Part shown: one piece after another, positions 52,501-59,924 of the stretch | How the letters are laid out: each line of letters begins with the position of its first letter | Position numbering within the stretch: position 1 is the stretch's first letter | NCBI GenBank assembly: GCA_033065855.1 | Contig: JAVXUO010001084.1 | Coordinates: 124,001-188,000 of the forward strand | Length of the DNA stretch: 64,000 nucleotides | Reading direction: 5' to 3' | From: Escallonia rubra | Taxonomy: Eukaryota; Streptophyta; Magnoliopsida; Escalloniales; Escalloniaceae | Notes under the pieces: model-generated | The model's input: the letters and a program-made list of their open reading frames with translations, nothing else | Told to the model about the DNA's origin: nothing | Databases searched by the model: none | Translations under genes and position numbers: made by a program

Positions 52501-53562
52501 GTACAGATTGTGTCATTAACTTTACAGACGACCACAATCAACACTAAACTGTTATAGGATTTTAACAAGAAGGAGCTGCTGATTTTACTAAAACTGTTAG
52601 TCCAGGAATTAAACCGTGTACCCATCCGTTTCATTCTTGTTAAAGGATTTCAACTGAAATTAAACTGTGCAGGTTGAGGAGGTGATAAACTGTTCATTAT
52701 CTTCATCTCCAGCAAGGTCGAAGCATATGCTACTTAAGTTGCTCAAACGAGTTCTCTACAAACTGTTGTTTGTGGAACATTCTTATACTTTCTCCTCTAT
52801 ATATAATTTTCTTAAAATTGAACTTTACAGGCTTGATATGAACCATCATTTTGTTGTCTACCCCGATAGAGTTTTGCATCAGTTCGTGATTTAGATGAAG
52901 GCATTAGAGCCTTCCACAAGTATCAAATTGCACTTTCAAAATATCAAGTGAAAAATCTAGATTGAAAGTAAGGGAAAACACAGCGCGAAAGAGCCTAATT
53001 AGCAGGAAAGCAGCTTGGGGATGTCGTATTCCAGTAACTAACATCAGTGACATCAACCCTCTAGTACAGCGATGAGAAAATCATTTGCAGCTTTTATTCC
53101 TTAATGGCATAAGGTCGCATTAGAAGATCTTCCGTAGAGTTGCTTACCACGGGCAAGGAAAGAAGGAGGAACTTGAGTGCCGAAAAGTCTGGCTAGCACT
53201 TCCCACACTTCTTTAGCAGTTTTTTGGAACTGCACATTCTCAAGGATATCTTCATTGAGCCTCCCTAAGATCCATCCTCGCAACAACAGGTCTCGTTTTT
53301 TCCACTTAATGTAATCCTCATTCTTCATCTCCTTTGTGCCGCCGGTGGAGGAACTATCATCTGGGACGGTGATCTTCTCTGGCGGTGCTGTAATTGTGCC
53401 ATTAAGGAACCCCATCAAGCCTTCATCCTCTATCAAGCTAGCCATGAGGTTGCTCCACATGAAATAGTTTGTTTGAGACAGCTTGCAGGGAACGTCTACC
53501 CCCACATCGACATGCGATGGATATGGGTACTTCTCAAGTGATGAAGAACTCGAGGAAGCCAT
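11556..53562 (-). CDS. Ankyrin-repeat PGG membrane protein with N-terminal gag-like domain (five exons over 42 kb)
   Basis: The coding exons are 53562-53148, 52376-51882, 51687-51550, 25666-25227 and 12170-11556. Every junction has GT donor and AG acceptor sites, and the phases agree, giving 2103 nt (700 residues plus stop) with no internal stop. Residues 1-138 form a UBN2/DUF4219-type gag-like domain, about 150-500 carry ankyrin repeats, and 497-700 hold the PGG motif (about 562-564) and four predicted membrane helices. The family (ACD6, ITN1 and relatives) comprises plasma- or endo-membrane proteins in defence, cell-death and stress signalling; the function here is inferred from family only. 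Introns 1 and 2 are ordinary (771 and 194 bp), while introns 3 and 4 (25,883 and 13,056 bp) are filled with mobile elements. The intact frame argues against a pseudogene, but expression across the two giant introns is unproven. Confidence 0.85.
12234..16596 (-). mobile_element. Helitron H1 (non-autonomous), oldest of the tandem trio
   Basis: In minus orientation, the 3' end at 12234 reads hairpin CCCGTGCTTGGCACGGG (12246-12262), eight bases, then CTAG followed by T, the canonical plant Helitron terminus. The 5' side ends in TAATATATAATAAGCGAAGCG, abutting H2's CTAG at 16597. No Rep/helicase coding is visible. Extra internal 5'-terminal sequences (TCTAT... followed by AAGCGAAGCGAG) occur with TC at 16357 and 15589. 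Confidence 0.85.
16597..20432 (-). mobile_element. Helitron H2 (non-autonomous)
   Basis: Minus orientation. The 3' hairpin is at 16609-16625 and CTAG at 16597-16600; the 5' AT-rich/AAGCGAAGCG end abuts H3's CTAG at 20433. The interior is related to H1 and H3 but clearly more diverged. It contains a long (TA)n tract (about 19096-19158). No intact coding sequence. Confidence 0.85.
19096..19158. repeat. (TA)n microsatellite
   Basis: About 31 uninterrupted TA units inside Helitron H2. Peptide readings with YIYIYI runs come from this tract and are not genes. Confidence 0.95.
20433..24693 (-). mobile_element. Helitron H3 (non-autonomous), youngest of the trio
   Basis: Minus orientation. 3' hairpin at 20445-20461, CTAG at 20433-20436, and a complete 5' end (TCTATATAATATATAATAAG on the minus strand) at 24693. 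It is closely similar to H1 along most of its length. It carries internal duplicate 5' ends with TC at 24355 and 23842, in the same relative places as in H1, and a (CT)n/(TA)n stretch near 23148-23210. Confidence 0.85.
24694..24705 (-). repeat. Two TCTATA hexamer stubs outside the H3 5' end
   Basis: On the minus strand, TCTATA TCTATA immediately precedes the TCTATA that opens H3. H1 and H2 each lack exactly these first six bases at their junctions, so the stubs are best read as their stranded 5' tips. Confidence 0.75.
25227..25666 (-). CDS. Exon 4: distal ankyrin region
   Basis: Residues 350-496: [21 protein letters not shown], the ankyrin segment [40 protein letters not shown], and the conserved end [11 protein letters not shown] followed by [13 protein letters not shown]. 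The acceptor is TTGCAG at 25667 and the donor is AAG followed by GTAATT at 25226 (phase 0). The conserved [12 protein letters not shown] junction is recovered precisely when exon 5 follows. Confidence 0.9.
26091..27187. mobile_element. Helitron family-2 fragments
   Basis: Near 26100 a minus-orientation family-2 3' hairpin (CACACGCGATGGGTGTG on plus) with ACTCGT outside it marks one end. A second, plus-orientation piece (about 26950-27187) ends in a CACGCGCATCATGTGTG-like hairpin and GCTTGTA. The 26950-27187 piece is repeated at about 50740-50962. No gene seen between. Confidence 0.5.
27451..28824. mobile_element. Pack-MULE carrying an HMG-CoA reductase fragment
   Basis: The terminal inverted repeats begin GGGATAATATCA(A/C)TTATAT and stay alignable for about 40 bp. 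A 9-bp target duplication flanks it (TAATTTAAC at 27442-27450, TAATTTAAA at 28825-28833; eight of nine match). There is no transposase. The GC-rich interior contrasts with the AT-rich surroundings and includes an HMGR fragment in reverse orientation. The combination of MULE ends and a host gene piece defines a Pack-MULE. Confidence 0.8.
27925..28485 (-). pseudogene. HMG-CoA reductase fragment captured in the Pack-MULE
   Basis: Minus-strand peptides match the start of the plant HMGR catalytic region. The linker [11 protein letters not shown]...[10 protein letters not shown] is followed by [19 protein letters not shown], then [31 protein letters not shown], and an R-DGMTRAPI-like stretch. These correspond to family motifs such as REALQRITGKSLEGLP, CCEMPVGYVQIPVGIAGP and [19 protein letters not shown]. 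An in-frame TAG follows MPVGYV and further frame changes are present. The membrane anchor and most of the catalytic domain are absent. HMGR makes mevalonate for isoprenoid synthesis; this piece cannot. Confidence 0.85.
31828..32319. mobile_element. Tourist-like (PIF/Harbinger) MITE
   Basis: The ends GGTAGCGTTTGAA and TTCAAACGGAGCC form imperfect inverted repeats flanked by TAA on both sides (31825-31827 and 32320-32322), matching the TWA target rule of PIF/Harbinger. The arms are long and hairpin-like. Inside are three units of about 45 bp (TTTTATTTTGAGTTTTTTC core, about 31929-32045) and a GGTGGTGG-rich stretch. No transposase. Confidence 0.6.
32338..35158 (+). mobile_element. Tandem non-autonomous LTR retroelement array (TRIM-like, Ty3-style ends)
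   Basis: LTR a spans 32338-32999 (TGTAACACTCCG...GATGTTAGA) and is followed by a primer site resembling TTGGTATCAGAGC. An internal region of about 450 bp ends in a purine tract before LTR b at 33447. LTR b (to 34486) is longer because it is a chimera with a partial duplication around an inserted scrap. A second homologous internal region (34487-34925) leads to the start of a third, different LTR at 34926, which is cut off near 35158. No coding capacity is seen, so it is a non-autonomous fossil; the LTRs show modest divergence. (TA)n tracts lie in LTRs a and b. Confidence 0.75.
33784..33889 (+). mobile_element. Possible endogenous pararetrovirus (caulimovirid) reverse transcriptase scrap
   Basis: A segment of about 105 bp unlike the surrounding LTR reads like the YPIPN...DLL stretch near the start of caulimovirid reverse transcriptase. 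It ends at a (TA)n tract, and Florendovirus-type fossils are known to associate with TA repeats. It is far too short to be more than a fossil scrap; the family assignment is tentative. Confidence 0.45.
35160..35425 (+). repeat. Truncated Sirevirus-type LTR fragment
   Basis: In plus orientation it matches the outer end of the LTR at 4626-5933, including GTTATTTAACC, TTTTGATGATAA, TTATGTTGTCTAACATGC, ATTGAGTTGATGAAG and AGAGATGATCG. Both ends are truncated; no internal region is attached. Confidence 0.75.
35838..37293. mobile_element. TIR-MULE (non-autonomous) with long terminal inverted repeats
   Basis: It begins GGGTTAATTACAAAACTG and ends with the inverse. Inverted repeats of roughly 190 bp run inward past GCACATGCCGTTTTGGCATG. 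A perfect 9-bp target duplication TTAATTATT flanks it (35829-35837 and 37294-37302). The GC-richer interior has short open frames in several directions but none I recognise; a captured host sequence is possible. No transposase. Confidence 0.9.
41114..42747. mobile_element. Non-autonomous MULE-type element related to the element at 59237
   Basis: Perfect terminal inverted repeats GGGAGCTGATCCGTTGAGAG (plus two further bases) at 41114 and 42747. The element sits in a (TA)n tract. Its first 200 or so bases closely match 59237 onward, including a CTGTCCATCCTGAAGGATGG hairpin and palindromes of the TCCGC(G/T)ACA...TGT(C/A)GCGGA type (41229-41249 and 41394-41414, plus two imperfect ones). The interior has two hairpins CACTGCCGTGAGGCAGTG (42190 and 42232) and an AGAAGAAGAATGG direct repeat near 42545-42680. 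No transposase and no recognised gene. (TA)n obscures the target duplication. Confidence 0.8.
43467..43500. repeat. (TA)n microsatellite in Helitron H4
   Basis: Simple TA run; short open frames across it are artefacts. Confidence 0.9.
46927..49260 (-). mobile_element. Cluster of about five tandem family-2 Helitron copies, minus orientation
   Basis: Hairpins of the CACACGCGATGCGTGTG type occur at 47139-47155, 47308-47324, 47570-47586 and 48292-48308, with a half-copy near 48785. Outside each, on the minus strand, comes a GACTCGTA-like end, then TATATATAAAGGGAAAA and ATGGTGACAAGTG, that is, the next copy's 5' segment. Copies are 150-700 bp and non-coding, arranged head to tail. Confidence 0.65.
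49261..50255. other. GC-richer block without a recognisable gene
   Basis: Between 49650 and 50060 the sequence is rich in GGT/GTGG, giving overlapping open frames in several readings. None shows a conserved domain or a consistent splice structure. It may be another captured fragment, but no terminal repeats were found. Confidence 0.4.
50256..50665 (+). mobile_element. Possible 5'-truncated LINE or other retroposed tail
   Basis: The segment ends in a LINE-like 3' stretch (GGGTCTCGCTATTCTCC ... TGGATGGGGTTGTCATCC) and an A-rich tail at about 50638-50670. The short direct repeat GAATGGAG occurs just before it (near 50249) and just after the tail (near 50671), compatible with a target duplication. 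The 400-bp body is not otherwise recognisable. Confidence 0.4.
50740..50962 (+). mobile_element. Family-2 Helitron 3' piece, duplicate of 26950-27187
   Basis: It shares TTTGGTGTTACTTATTTGAAAGC and TGAGCTCCGTGATGTT-like segments with 26950-27187 and ends in hairpin CACTCATCGCGTGAG and GCAGCTCGTA, directly followed by the 5' end of the next copy. Confidence 0.55.
50963..51250 (+). mobile_element. Short family-2 Helitron (about 0.29 kb)
   Basis: It begins TCTATACTATATATAAAGGG, contains ATGGTGACAAGTGGCATTTT, and ends with AAGCATCGCGTGTG, TTACGACGACTCCTATAGT. It lies about 300 bp from exon 3 inside intron 3. The remainder up to 51549 shows nothing further. Confidence 0.6.
51550..51687 (-). CDS. 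Exon 3: short linker exon of the ankyrin/PGG protein
   Basis: A 138-nt exon encoding [17 protein letters not shown]...[27 protein letters not shown]. The segment RYPKLA...AFPSGK...WQKLIYS is a hallmark of ACD6-like proteins between the first ankyrin block and the second half. Acceptor CTGTACAG, donor GTTAGT. The phases (2 in, 1 out) match exons 2 and 4. Confidence 0.85.
51882..52376 (-). CDS. Exon 2: ankyrin repeats
   Basis: Residues 139-303. Ankyrin-type helices are visible: [63 protein letters not shown] and [20 protein letters not shown], followed by [14 protein letters not shown]. The donor is GGTGAGT at 51881 (phase 1). The reading frame extends upstream through the acceptor into a hydrophobic run that should not be mistaken for a signal peptide. 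Confidence 0.88.
52377..53147 (-). other. Intron 1 (771 bp)
   Basis: Donor GTAAGC at 53147; acceptor TTGCAG at 52377, preceded by a pyrimidine-rich tract on the minus strand. No element or other gene was recognised inside. Confidence 0.7.
53148..53562 (-). CDS. Exon 1: gag-like (UBN2/DUF4219-type) N-terminal domain
   Basis: The ATG at 53562 begins [15 protein letters not shown]. The region [27 protein letters not shown]...[25 protein letters not shown]...[13 protein letters not shown] has the W-x-x-M, single-W and VW-x-x-L spacing of copia gag UBN2/DUF4219 domains. The reading frame continues to a stop at 53101, but a strong donor (CCCGTG followed by GTAAGC) at 53147 leaves phase 1, which fits the next exon exactly by forming a Glu codon. 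An upstream in-frame TTG gives no better start. From memory, a similar gag-like N-terminus occurs in other plant ankyrin/PGG proteins; this could not be checked here. The alternative, a stray copia gag fragment next to the gene, is less likely given the intact frame and matching phase. Confidence 0.75.
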
Positions 53563-55511
53563 CAATGGATTTTCCGGAGGTTATCCAAGATCTCTCTGCT
53601 CTGCAGTAAATTTGTACCTATCTTTTTGAGTGTGCAATTTTAAAGGCTCTTCCACTGTACTTTACATATGATGTGGCCTTAGACTCTACGAGGATGATCT
53701 GAACACGAGGCTTTGCCTTTGCAACATCATCTTAAAGGATAACACCAAAAACTATATATCTGGATTTTGAAGTTAATTGTGCCATTAAACAAAGACTCGG
53801 AAATGCTTATCTTATTCCGTAGGCTATGTCACACCTCCCTTTTAAAAAGAAAAAGAGCCAACATAATAATGGAATTTAAAACTTTGTTCTTTCCTCTACT
53901 TTTTGTCCTTTAATGATTTTGGTGGTGTCGCGCTGATTTGTATAGTTTTTGGTTTTCTGGGATGATAAAAGGAGAGTTAAAATAATATCATTTCTCATAG
54001 CTTTACATTTTTAAGGCACAAAATCTTGTTGCTAGGGGTACCGAAAGCTGAAGGACGTTGTTAATGGTTTCTCTTTATTTTTTTCAAAAAAAAAAAAACA
54101 TGAATATAGACTGTTGAAACTGCAGTGGAACAATGAACTTTTTTGTTCAAAGATCAAATAATGATCCTAAGTGAATAATCAAAGAGACATGGGGCCTGTT
54201 AAAGTCACTTCTTCGACTAATATGCACGGCTCTTCCTCCTTTGCTAGATATAAATAAAGCTAGAAAGTTATCCTCTTCAATTACTTTTCCAACAAGGCAT
54301 TTATTGCTTTCAGCATGTTTTCTACAACACAGTACCAGAGGTAGAGTCTTGTTTTCCACGACCCATACTACTCTCTTGTGGCTCCTATCGAGTGAATTGG
54401 GCGAAAGTGCCTCTGACTTTAGGGATAGGTGATGGGAGTTGCCGACAAAAGATTCTTGAAACTCCATGCTTGTCGCTAAATGAGTAAAGATTGTCACTAA
54501 GTACTTTTTAGAGATAATAATCGATGAAAACGCATGTTAGAGGTGAAAAAATAGAATGCGCTCTCTATAAAAAAACATGGTGCAACTCTTAATTCAGCAT
54601 TGTAGTCTAACGCTCTCTGACAAAGCAAGCATAATGATTGACGATCACTTGGGGACAATTGGTAGAGATGAATTGATCGTTAGGAACTTACAAGAGAATA
54701 CGTGCTTCGAAAAGAAGGGAAGGATTCAGGTAGAACTGGGAGCTGATTTAAACAATTTTACACCAAAAAAAAAAAAAGAGAAAGAAAAACGAAAAGTACA
54801 CATGCAAATTCTCTAAATTTCAAAGGCTAAAGTGTGATTTACGGATTCAACAAAGACATGTTGGTAGGAGCCACAACGAATAAAGTGTTATTCTACTCTG
54901 TCGTGGCTCCTACAACACATTGTTAAAGGTAGAGTCTTGTTTTCTGAGGGCTCTTGCGAGTGCGGTCGCGTCTTTTCAGGATTTTGCAAGTCCCTTGCCA
55001 ATTTTTTCATCATAGAATCTCCTTAAGGATCTATAAATCTAGTCTGCACCACAGTGGGCTGGCCATATCTAACGCAATTGCTTGCTTAGGACCCCACTGA
55101 AGTTTGTTGGTATTTGTATTAGAATAAAAAATTATTATTCTCATCTGGATCAATTTTAGGCATAAATAAGTGAGTTAATTACACTCAGTACTCTTGATCT
55201 TTGTCTTTGTTACGGCCGTCTCCACTTATCTATTGAAATTACGATAATTACACTTTTTTCTTTTTCAAATCACAGAGTTAACAGAATTTGTGGAAAAACG
55301 GTAACACCCGCTTATGGAAAAATAAATTTGCTCACCATTGCCGATCTTCGTCACAACAACCACTGCCCCATCATCAACACTCAAAACAAATCCACCACCA
55401 CCGATCTTCACCGCAACCAATATTGCTCCACCATCACCATAAGTTTTCACCACCCATCACCACTGGTTTTCACAATCACCACCAAGCCCAACACAAATAT
55501 CGAACTACAAC
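53563..55511. other. Upstream flank of the ankyrin/PGG gene
   Basis: This should contain the gene's promoter (minus strand), but no element could be assigned with confidence. A segment with GGTAGAGTCTTGTTTTC occurs twice (about 54340 and 54935), suggesting a decayed repeat. A-rich runs are at 54088 and 54768. From 55330 the sequence is CAC/CCA-rich. Confidence 0.4.
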
Positions 55512-55587
55512 CAGTGGCGGAACCAGGATTTCACCCCAGAGGGTGCTAAAAATATATCAAAGTCAGTAAATTTTTTTATAAGTGAAA

Positions 55588-56574
55588 CACTACAAGAAAA
55601 TGACCTTTTAGCGACGGATTTTTAGGGACGGAACTAAATCCGTCGCTAAAAGTGCCTTTTAACGACGGATGTTCCGTCTCTAAAAGTCCGTTGCTAAAGA
55701 TGGCCTTTTAGGGTTTACCCGGTTATTTGTCTATATATATGTGAATTTTAGGGTTACATTTCTCTTCTTTTCACCTGCCTCCTCTCAAATCTCACAGCCT
55801 CCTTCTCTCAAATCTCTCTCTTTCTCACAGATCTACCAAAATCAGTAAGCCACGACTCACGACCACCCTACTCAACCCACATCTCCGCGGTGGCTAGTCA
55901 CTCTCGATCTACCGCATCTCCGTCGCCGCCGGTCGGTCTCTCTCACGTCGTCGTCATGTCACCATCGTCGCCGGTCGCCACCGATCTGTCACCACCGTGC
56001 CCCGACGCCACCGATTTGTCACCACCGTGCCCCGACGCCACCGATCTGTCTCCACCGTTCCCCGACGCCACCGATCTGTCACCACCGTTCCCCGACGCCA
56101 CCGATCTGTCACCACCTTGCTCCGACGCCACCGATCTGTCACCACGGTGCCCCGATGCCACCGATCTGTCACCACGGTGCCCCGACGCCACCGATCTGTC
56201 ACCACCGTGGCCCCGACGCCATCGATCGGTCCCCACTGTCGCCGAGCATCGCTTTGTGGGTGTTGGGTAGACTGAAGAGTTTCAGTCAATGGATGTTGTT
56301 GATGTGTAGATTGATTAATTCCGTCACTAAAAATAATTCCATCGATCGTAAAAAAAAATACCCGGAAAATTCCGTCACTAAAAATAATTAATTTCGTCGT
56401 TAATATTAATTTTTTACTGACGGATTACGAAATTCCGTCGCTAATCTTTTAGTAACGGGGTTTTCACCCACAGATTTTTAGCGACGGACAGTCCGTCGCT
56501 AAAAGTTTTTTCGACGGAATATCGACTTTTAACGACGGAAATTTCCGTCGCTAAAAGTCAATTTTCTTGTAGTG
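55588..56574. mobile_element. Non-autonomous CACTA (En/Spm) element
   Basis: Terminal inverted repeats start CACTACAAGAAAAT. A 3-bp duplication AAA flanks it (55585-55587 and 56575-56577). Sub-terminal repeats built on TTTAGCGACGGA and TCCGTCGCTAAAA occur many times near both ends, as expected for CACTA. No TNPA/TNPD coding; the middle holds a 30-bp minisatellite. Confidence 0.93.
55978..56222. repeat. 30-bp minisatellite, about 8 units, inside the CACTA element
   Basis: The unit is close to CCGACGCCACCGATCTGTCA followed by CCACCGTGCC. As 30 is divisible by three, every frame stays open on both strands; the apparent ATDLSP-repeat protein and its antisense partners follow from this and are not evidence of genes. 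Confidence 0.92.
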
Positions 56575-57869
56575 AAATAGCACACAAAAACAAAGTGCAC
56601 TTTTCGATAATACACAAAAAAAAAACATACTAAAAAACATCCAAAAGGTTTTATTAAGTTTCATGAGAGCCACTAAAAATTCTTTACAGCACAAAAGAAG
56701 GGAATACAATTAACAACCTAAATTTTTTGCTCTCTTTCTTTCTCTTCCCTTTGAATACAGCTGATTGAGTAATTAGAGACACAATTGAAAATAGAGATGA
56801 AGAGAAACAGTACATCAAAAGAAACAGTCAAATAGATAGGCCGCATGCCCGCATCCTTTATCAAATTCAGCAGATATTTGTCGCATAAGCAAAAACACAT
56901 GGGGTGAAACAATTGTCCAACTTGTATGCTTAATGGCCAAGAAAAAAGTGCAGTTGGACTCCAATATACAATCAAGCAGATATAATCAAGTCTCTTTTAC
57001 TGCACAAGAAAAACACTAGACAAGCAAAAGTGCAAAACAATGTAACTAACTTTCTTGCAAAAATGTTTACAGTGCGTTAGTATAATCAGACACACTTCAC
57101 CATGCTTGCTCACATACTTTACCAGGTCTTTCCTAATTGAAAATTTGCAAAATTGAAGACACTAATCTGACGATTAAGGTAGCTTTAGCTATTCCAACCC
57201 CTCCTGCAAAGTTTTACCTATGCATATTTACAAGAAACTGACCAACTATTGCTAAATCTGAATGCAGGGTCTCAGTTCTACAGCCGGTATCAACTTGCTA
57301 ACCTCTCTCGTATGCATTTAGGTAGGCTTAGTTTTTTCCCCCCAAATAAGCGAGGTGGGGTCGATAAAATTACAAAGGGCTAATGCAATTTCCAGTTTTC
57401 AATTCGAAGTTCAAACCTTACGGGAGTTGGCCGGAGTTGTAGATCTACGCAGACTAGGCTAGATTTGGCCGGAGTTGGTGAGGCTGTGAGGGCCGCCGAT
57501 CGCCGTCCATGACCGGTGACTGAGGCTCAGCCATCGTGACCGGTGAGGTTCGTCACTTCGTCCGCCGACTCGTAGATCTAGGCTAGATCTGGCAGGAGTT
57601 GGTGAGGGCCTTCAGGCTTCGACCGTCGTCCATTACCGCCGGACTGAGGCGCCGTGACCGGTGGTGAGGTGAGGCGCCAACCGCCGTGGCCGTGAGACAC
57701 TGAGACAGTGAGAGGTCGACGGTCCGCGATCGTGAACTGAGAGAGTGAGAGGAGAAGAGAGAGAGAAAGAGAGTTGCGAGTGAAAAAAAAACTATATATA
57801 ATTTTTTTTCCAAAATCTAAGGGGGTACATTAGCCCCCCCTCGTACAAGTGTACGTGGCTCCGCCCCTG

Positions 57870-58675
57870 ACAACAACCACCACCAAGAAAAAGTGGTTGG
57901 GGGGGAGGGGGGGTAAGGTGCGGCAGGTGATGGTAATAATAGCGGTAGCAGACGGCCGTGAATGGTACACATTGTGGGTCGAATAATGGGTTGCAATGGG
58001 TGGTACAAATTATGGGGTTTAGGTCGGGGTGTGTGTGTTTGTAAGGGGTATCAGGTGACAGTGATAAGAGCTGCAGCAGGCGGCGATGGGGAGCTAGATG
58101 GGGACTTGCTTTCTTTAAGCTGGTTTTACCGAGAAACTAGAATCTTTTCTTTTCTTTAAGCTGGTAACACAACACGAACCACGACCACCAAGGTAGGTGG
58201 TACGTATCGAGGGTAGGTGGTATTTATCGCGAGTCTGTGGTTCAGTTTTGATGGGTGGAACAGATCATGGTTTTTGGTCGGTGTGTATATGCGTGGGTGT
58301 TCGGGTAAGGGCCATAGGACGGTGGTGCTGAAATTTGTCTCCTTTTACAGGATTTCCCTGGTAGGGCAGATCTTTGCAACATCCATATCTCTGTAAGGAT
58401 TGTAACTTTTCTTGCTTTCTTCTTTCTATACTGATAAGGTTCATGATAACATTGCAATGACATGAGGTAAGCTTGATATTTTAAGAAAAATGAGTGTGCT
58501 TTTGTGTGTTGCCAGTGGTGACGGCGGAGTGTGTATGTGTGGATAAAGGGCATACGACGGTCGTGATGGACAGTGTGTGTTTGTGTGTGTCTATGTGTGT
58601 GATCGTTGTGTGCACGTGATGGGCAGTGAGTGGGTAATGGAATGAGTTTGGTGGTCAAATAGTGTTTGGATATTG
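57870..58675. other. Spacer, G/T-rich, no gene recognised
   Basis: GGTGG- and GTGTGT-rich stretches (57895-58060, 58500-58620). Short open frames show no conserved features. Confidence 0.4.
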
Positions 58676-59060
58676 TGATACCCTGATATTTTTCACGGAT
58701 AAAAAAATAAATTTAGCGACAATTTTTTTTTAGCATCGAAATTTTATTTAGTAACTTTTAGCGACGATTAGCGTAGCGGGATTATGTAATACCCGTTAAA
58801 GTTTTCTATTACATTCTTTTATCGTAAATAATTAATGTGACTTTGTAAATTTCCTAAAGTCTAGAGGAGTTTTCGTAATATTCTAATCTAGGGTTATATA
58901 TACATAAAATATTGTGTGAGCAGCCGTCAATATCTCTTCTCCTTCATATGATACACGATCGACAGAGAGAGAAAACGGAGAAACCTAGGGATTTTCTGGC
59001 TGAATTTTCCGCTAAGTGGTCTGATATTCATACATACTTTCTATACATGCTTATCTGTTT
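58676..59060 (+). repeat. LTR fragment related to the array at 32338-35158
   Basis: It shares the TTTAGCGAC / AGCGTAGCGGGATTATGTAA / ACCCGTTAAA order with the LTRs at 32338 and 33447 and begins TGATACCCTGATA. It ends in a (TA)n tract occupied by the MITE at 59084. Truncated fossil. Confidence 0.5.
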
Positions 59061-59083
59061 ATATATATATATATATATATATA

Positions 59084-59219
59084 GGGAGCTGATCCGTTGC
59101 TAGCGCTAGCAACGTCCGCTACATAATGTAATGGACGGTAAATTATCGTCCGCTACATTATGTAGCGAACGGCCAAACAGCGCTAGCAACGTTGCAACGC
59201 TAGCAATGGATCACGACCC
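59084..59219. mobile_element. 136-bp foldback MITE of the GGGAGCTGATCC family
   Basis: The ends GGGAGCTGATCCGTTGCTAG and, inverted, GGGTCGTGATCCATTGCTAG flank an interior that is itself palindromic: two copies of CGTCCGCTACAT-type arms and CGCTAGCAACG repeats. Flanked by (TA)n on both sides. Its termini and palindromes match the large element starting 18 bp downstream, which suggests a shared transposase source. Confidence 0.75.
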
Positions 59220-59348
59220 ATATATATATATATATAGAGCTGATCCGTTGAAATCGCGGGCAAAATGGGATATTTTGCAAGCACGATCTGGCCGTCCATC
59301 CTGAAAGATGGACGGCCAAGATCGCGCCTTTTTCGAAAACTGTCAGTC

Positions 59349-59484
59349 GTCCGCGACATAGTGTCGCGGACATACTTTTTTACCTTTTTGCCCCTCCGCC
59401 CCGTCCGCTACACTGTATGGCGGACAACATTCAAGTCCTGACACGTGACAGCAAAAAGGCATCCGCTATACAGTGTAGCGGATG
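59349..59484. repeat. Three palindromes near the 5' end of the MULE
   Basis: GTCCGCGACA...TGTCGCGGAC at 59349-59371, GTCCGCTACA...TATGGCGGAC at 59403-59425 and CATCCGCTAT...GTAGCGGATG at 59460-59484. They are the same motif as in the 62343-62626 array and in the element at 41114. Confidence 0.85.
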
Positions 59485-59924
59485 TCCCCTAGGCTGAGAC
59501 CTGTCAGGTCCTGTCCCGTCGCCCGCCAAGAAAGTCTCCCGTCAGGTCTTTATTTCTGCACGTGTTAGTGTGTCGGCATTAGTTTCTCTTCTACAGTATC
59601 GCGGACATTATTTCCCATATACCCAAAAGTTCCCTAATTCTCAGCTCTTTCGGCAAAATTTTCTTCTCCTTCAGATTCACTTGCTTCCATTTTCGGCTCC
59701 CCTCAAGCTTCGAGTAACACTTGCTTCAAGCTTTCACTCAAGCGAGGTAACTTTCTGATCTCAAATGTTTTTTGGGTGGATTGACTGATAAAGTATAATT
59801 TATTTTTTTTGGACAAAAAAGTATAGATTTTTTGTGATGTTCTAGACATTTGTCACTCTATTCATCAACTTTTGAGATTATGTATATAGGACGAACTTTT
59901 GAGATTATGTATATAGCTCCAACA

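Larger units (their letters stand above)
55512..57869. mobile_element. hAT-type non-autonomous element containing a CACTA insertion
   Basis: The ends CAGTGGCGGAACCAGG and, inverted, CAGGGGCGGAGCCACG are the CAG(T/G)GGCGGA(A/G)CCA-type termini. An 8-bp duplication flanks it (ACTACAAC at 55504-55511, ACAACAAC at 57870-57877, one mismatch), which fits hAT. Without the CACTA element it is about 1.37 kb. The right half is GC-rich (57420-57760) with no recognised coding sequence. Confidence 0.65.

Noticed and set aside
54147-54816. Short frames upstream of the ankyrin/PGG gene
   Set aside because: No conserved motif, no splice consistency, and partial overlap with a decayed repeated segment.
55890-56391. 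Open frames on both strands with ATDLSPP-type or GDRSVAS-type repeats
   Set aside because: They arise from a 30-bp tandem repeat inside a CACTA element; a multiple-of-three repeat keeps all frames open without being coding.
57583-58658. Frames in the hAT right half and following G/T-rich spacer
   Set aside because: Composition-driven; no recognised domain, and GT/GGT repeats account for the openness.
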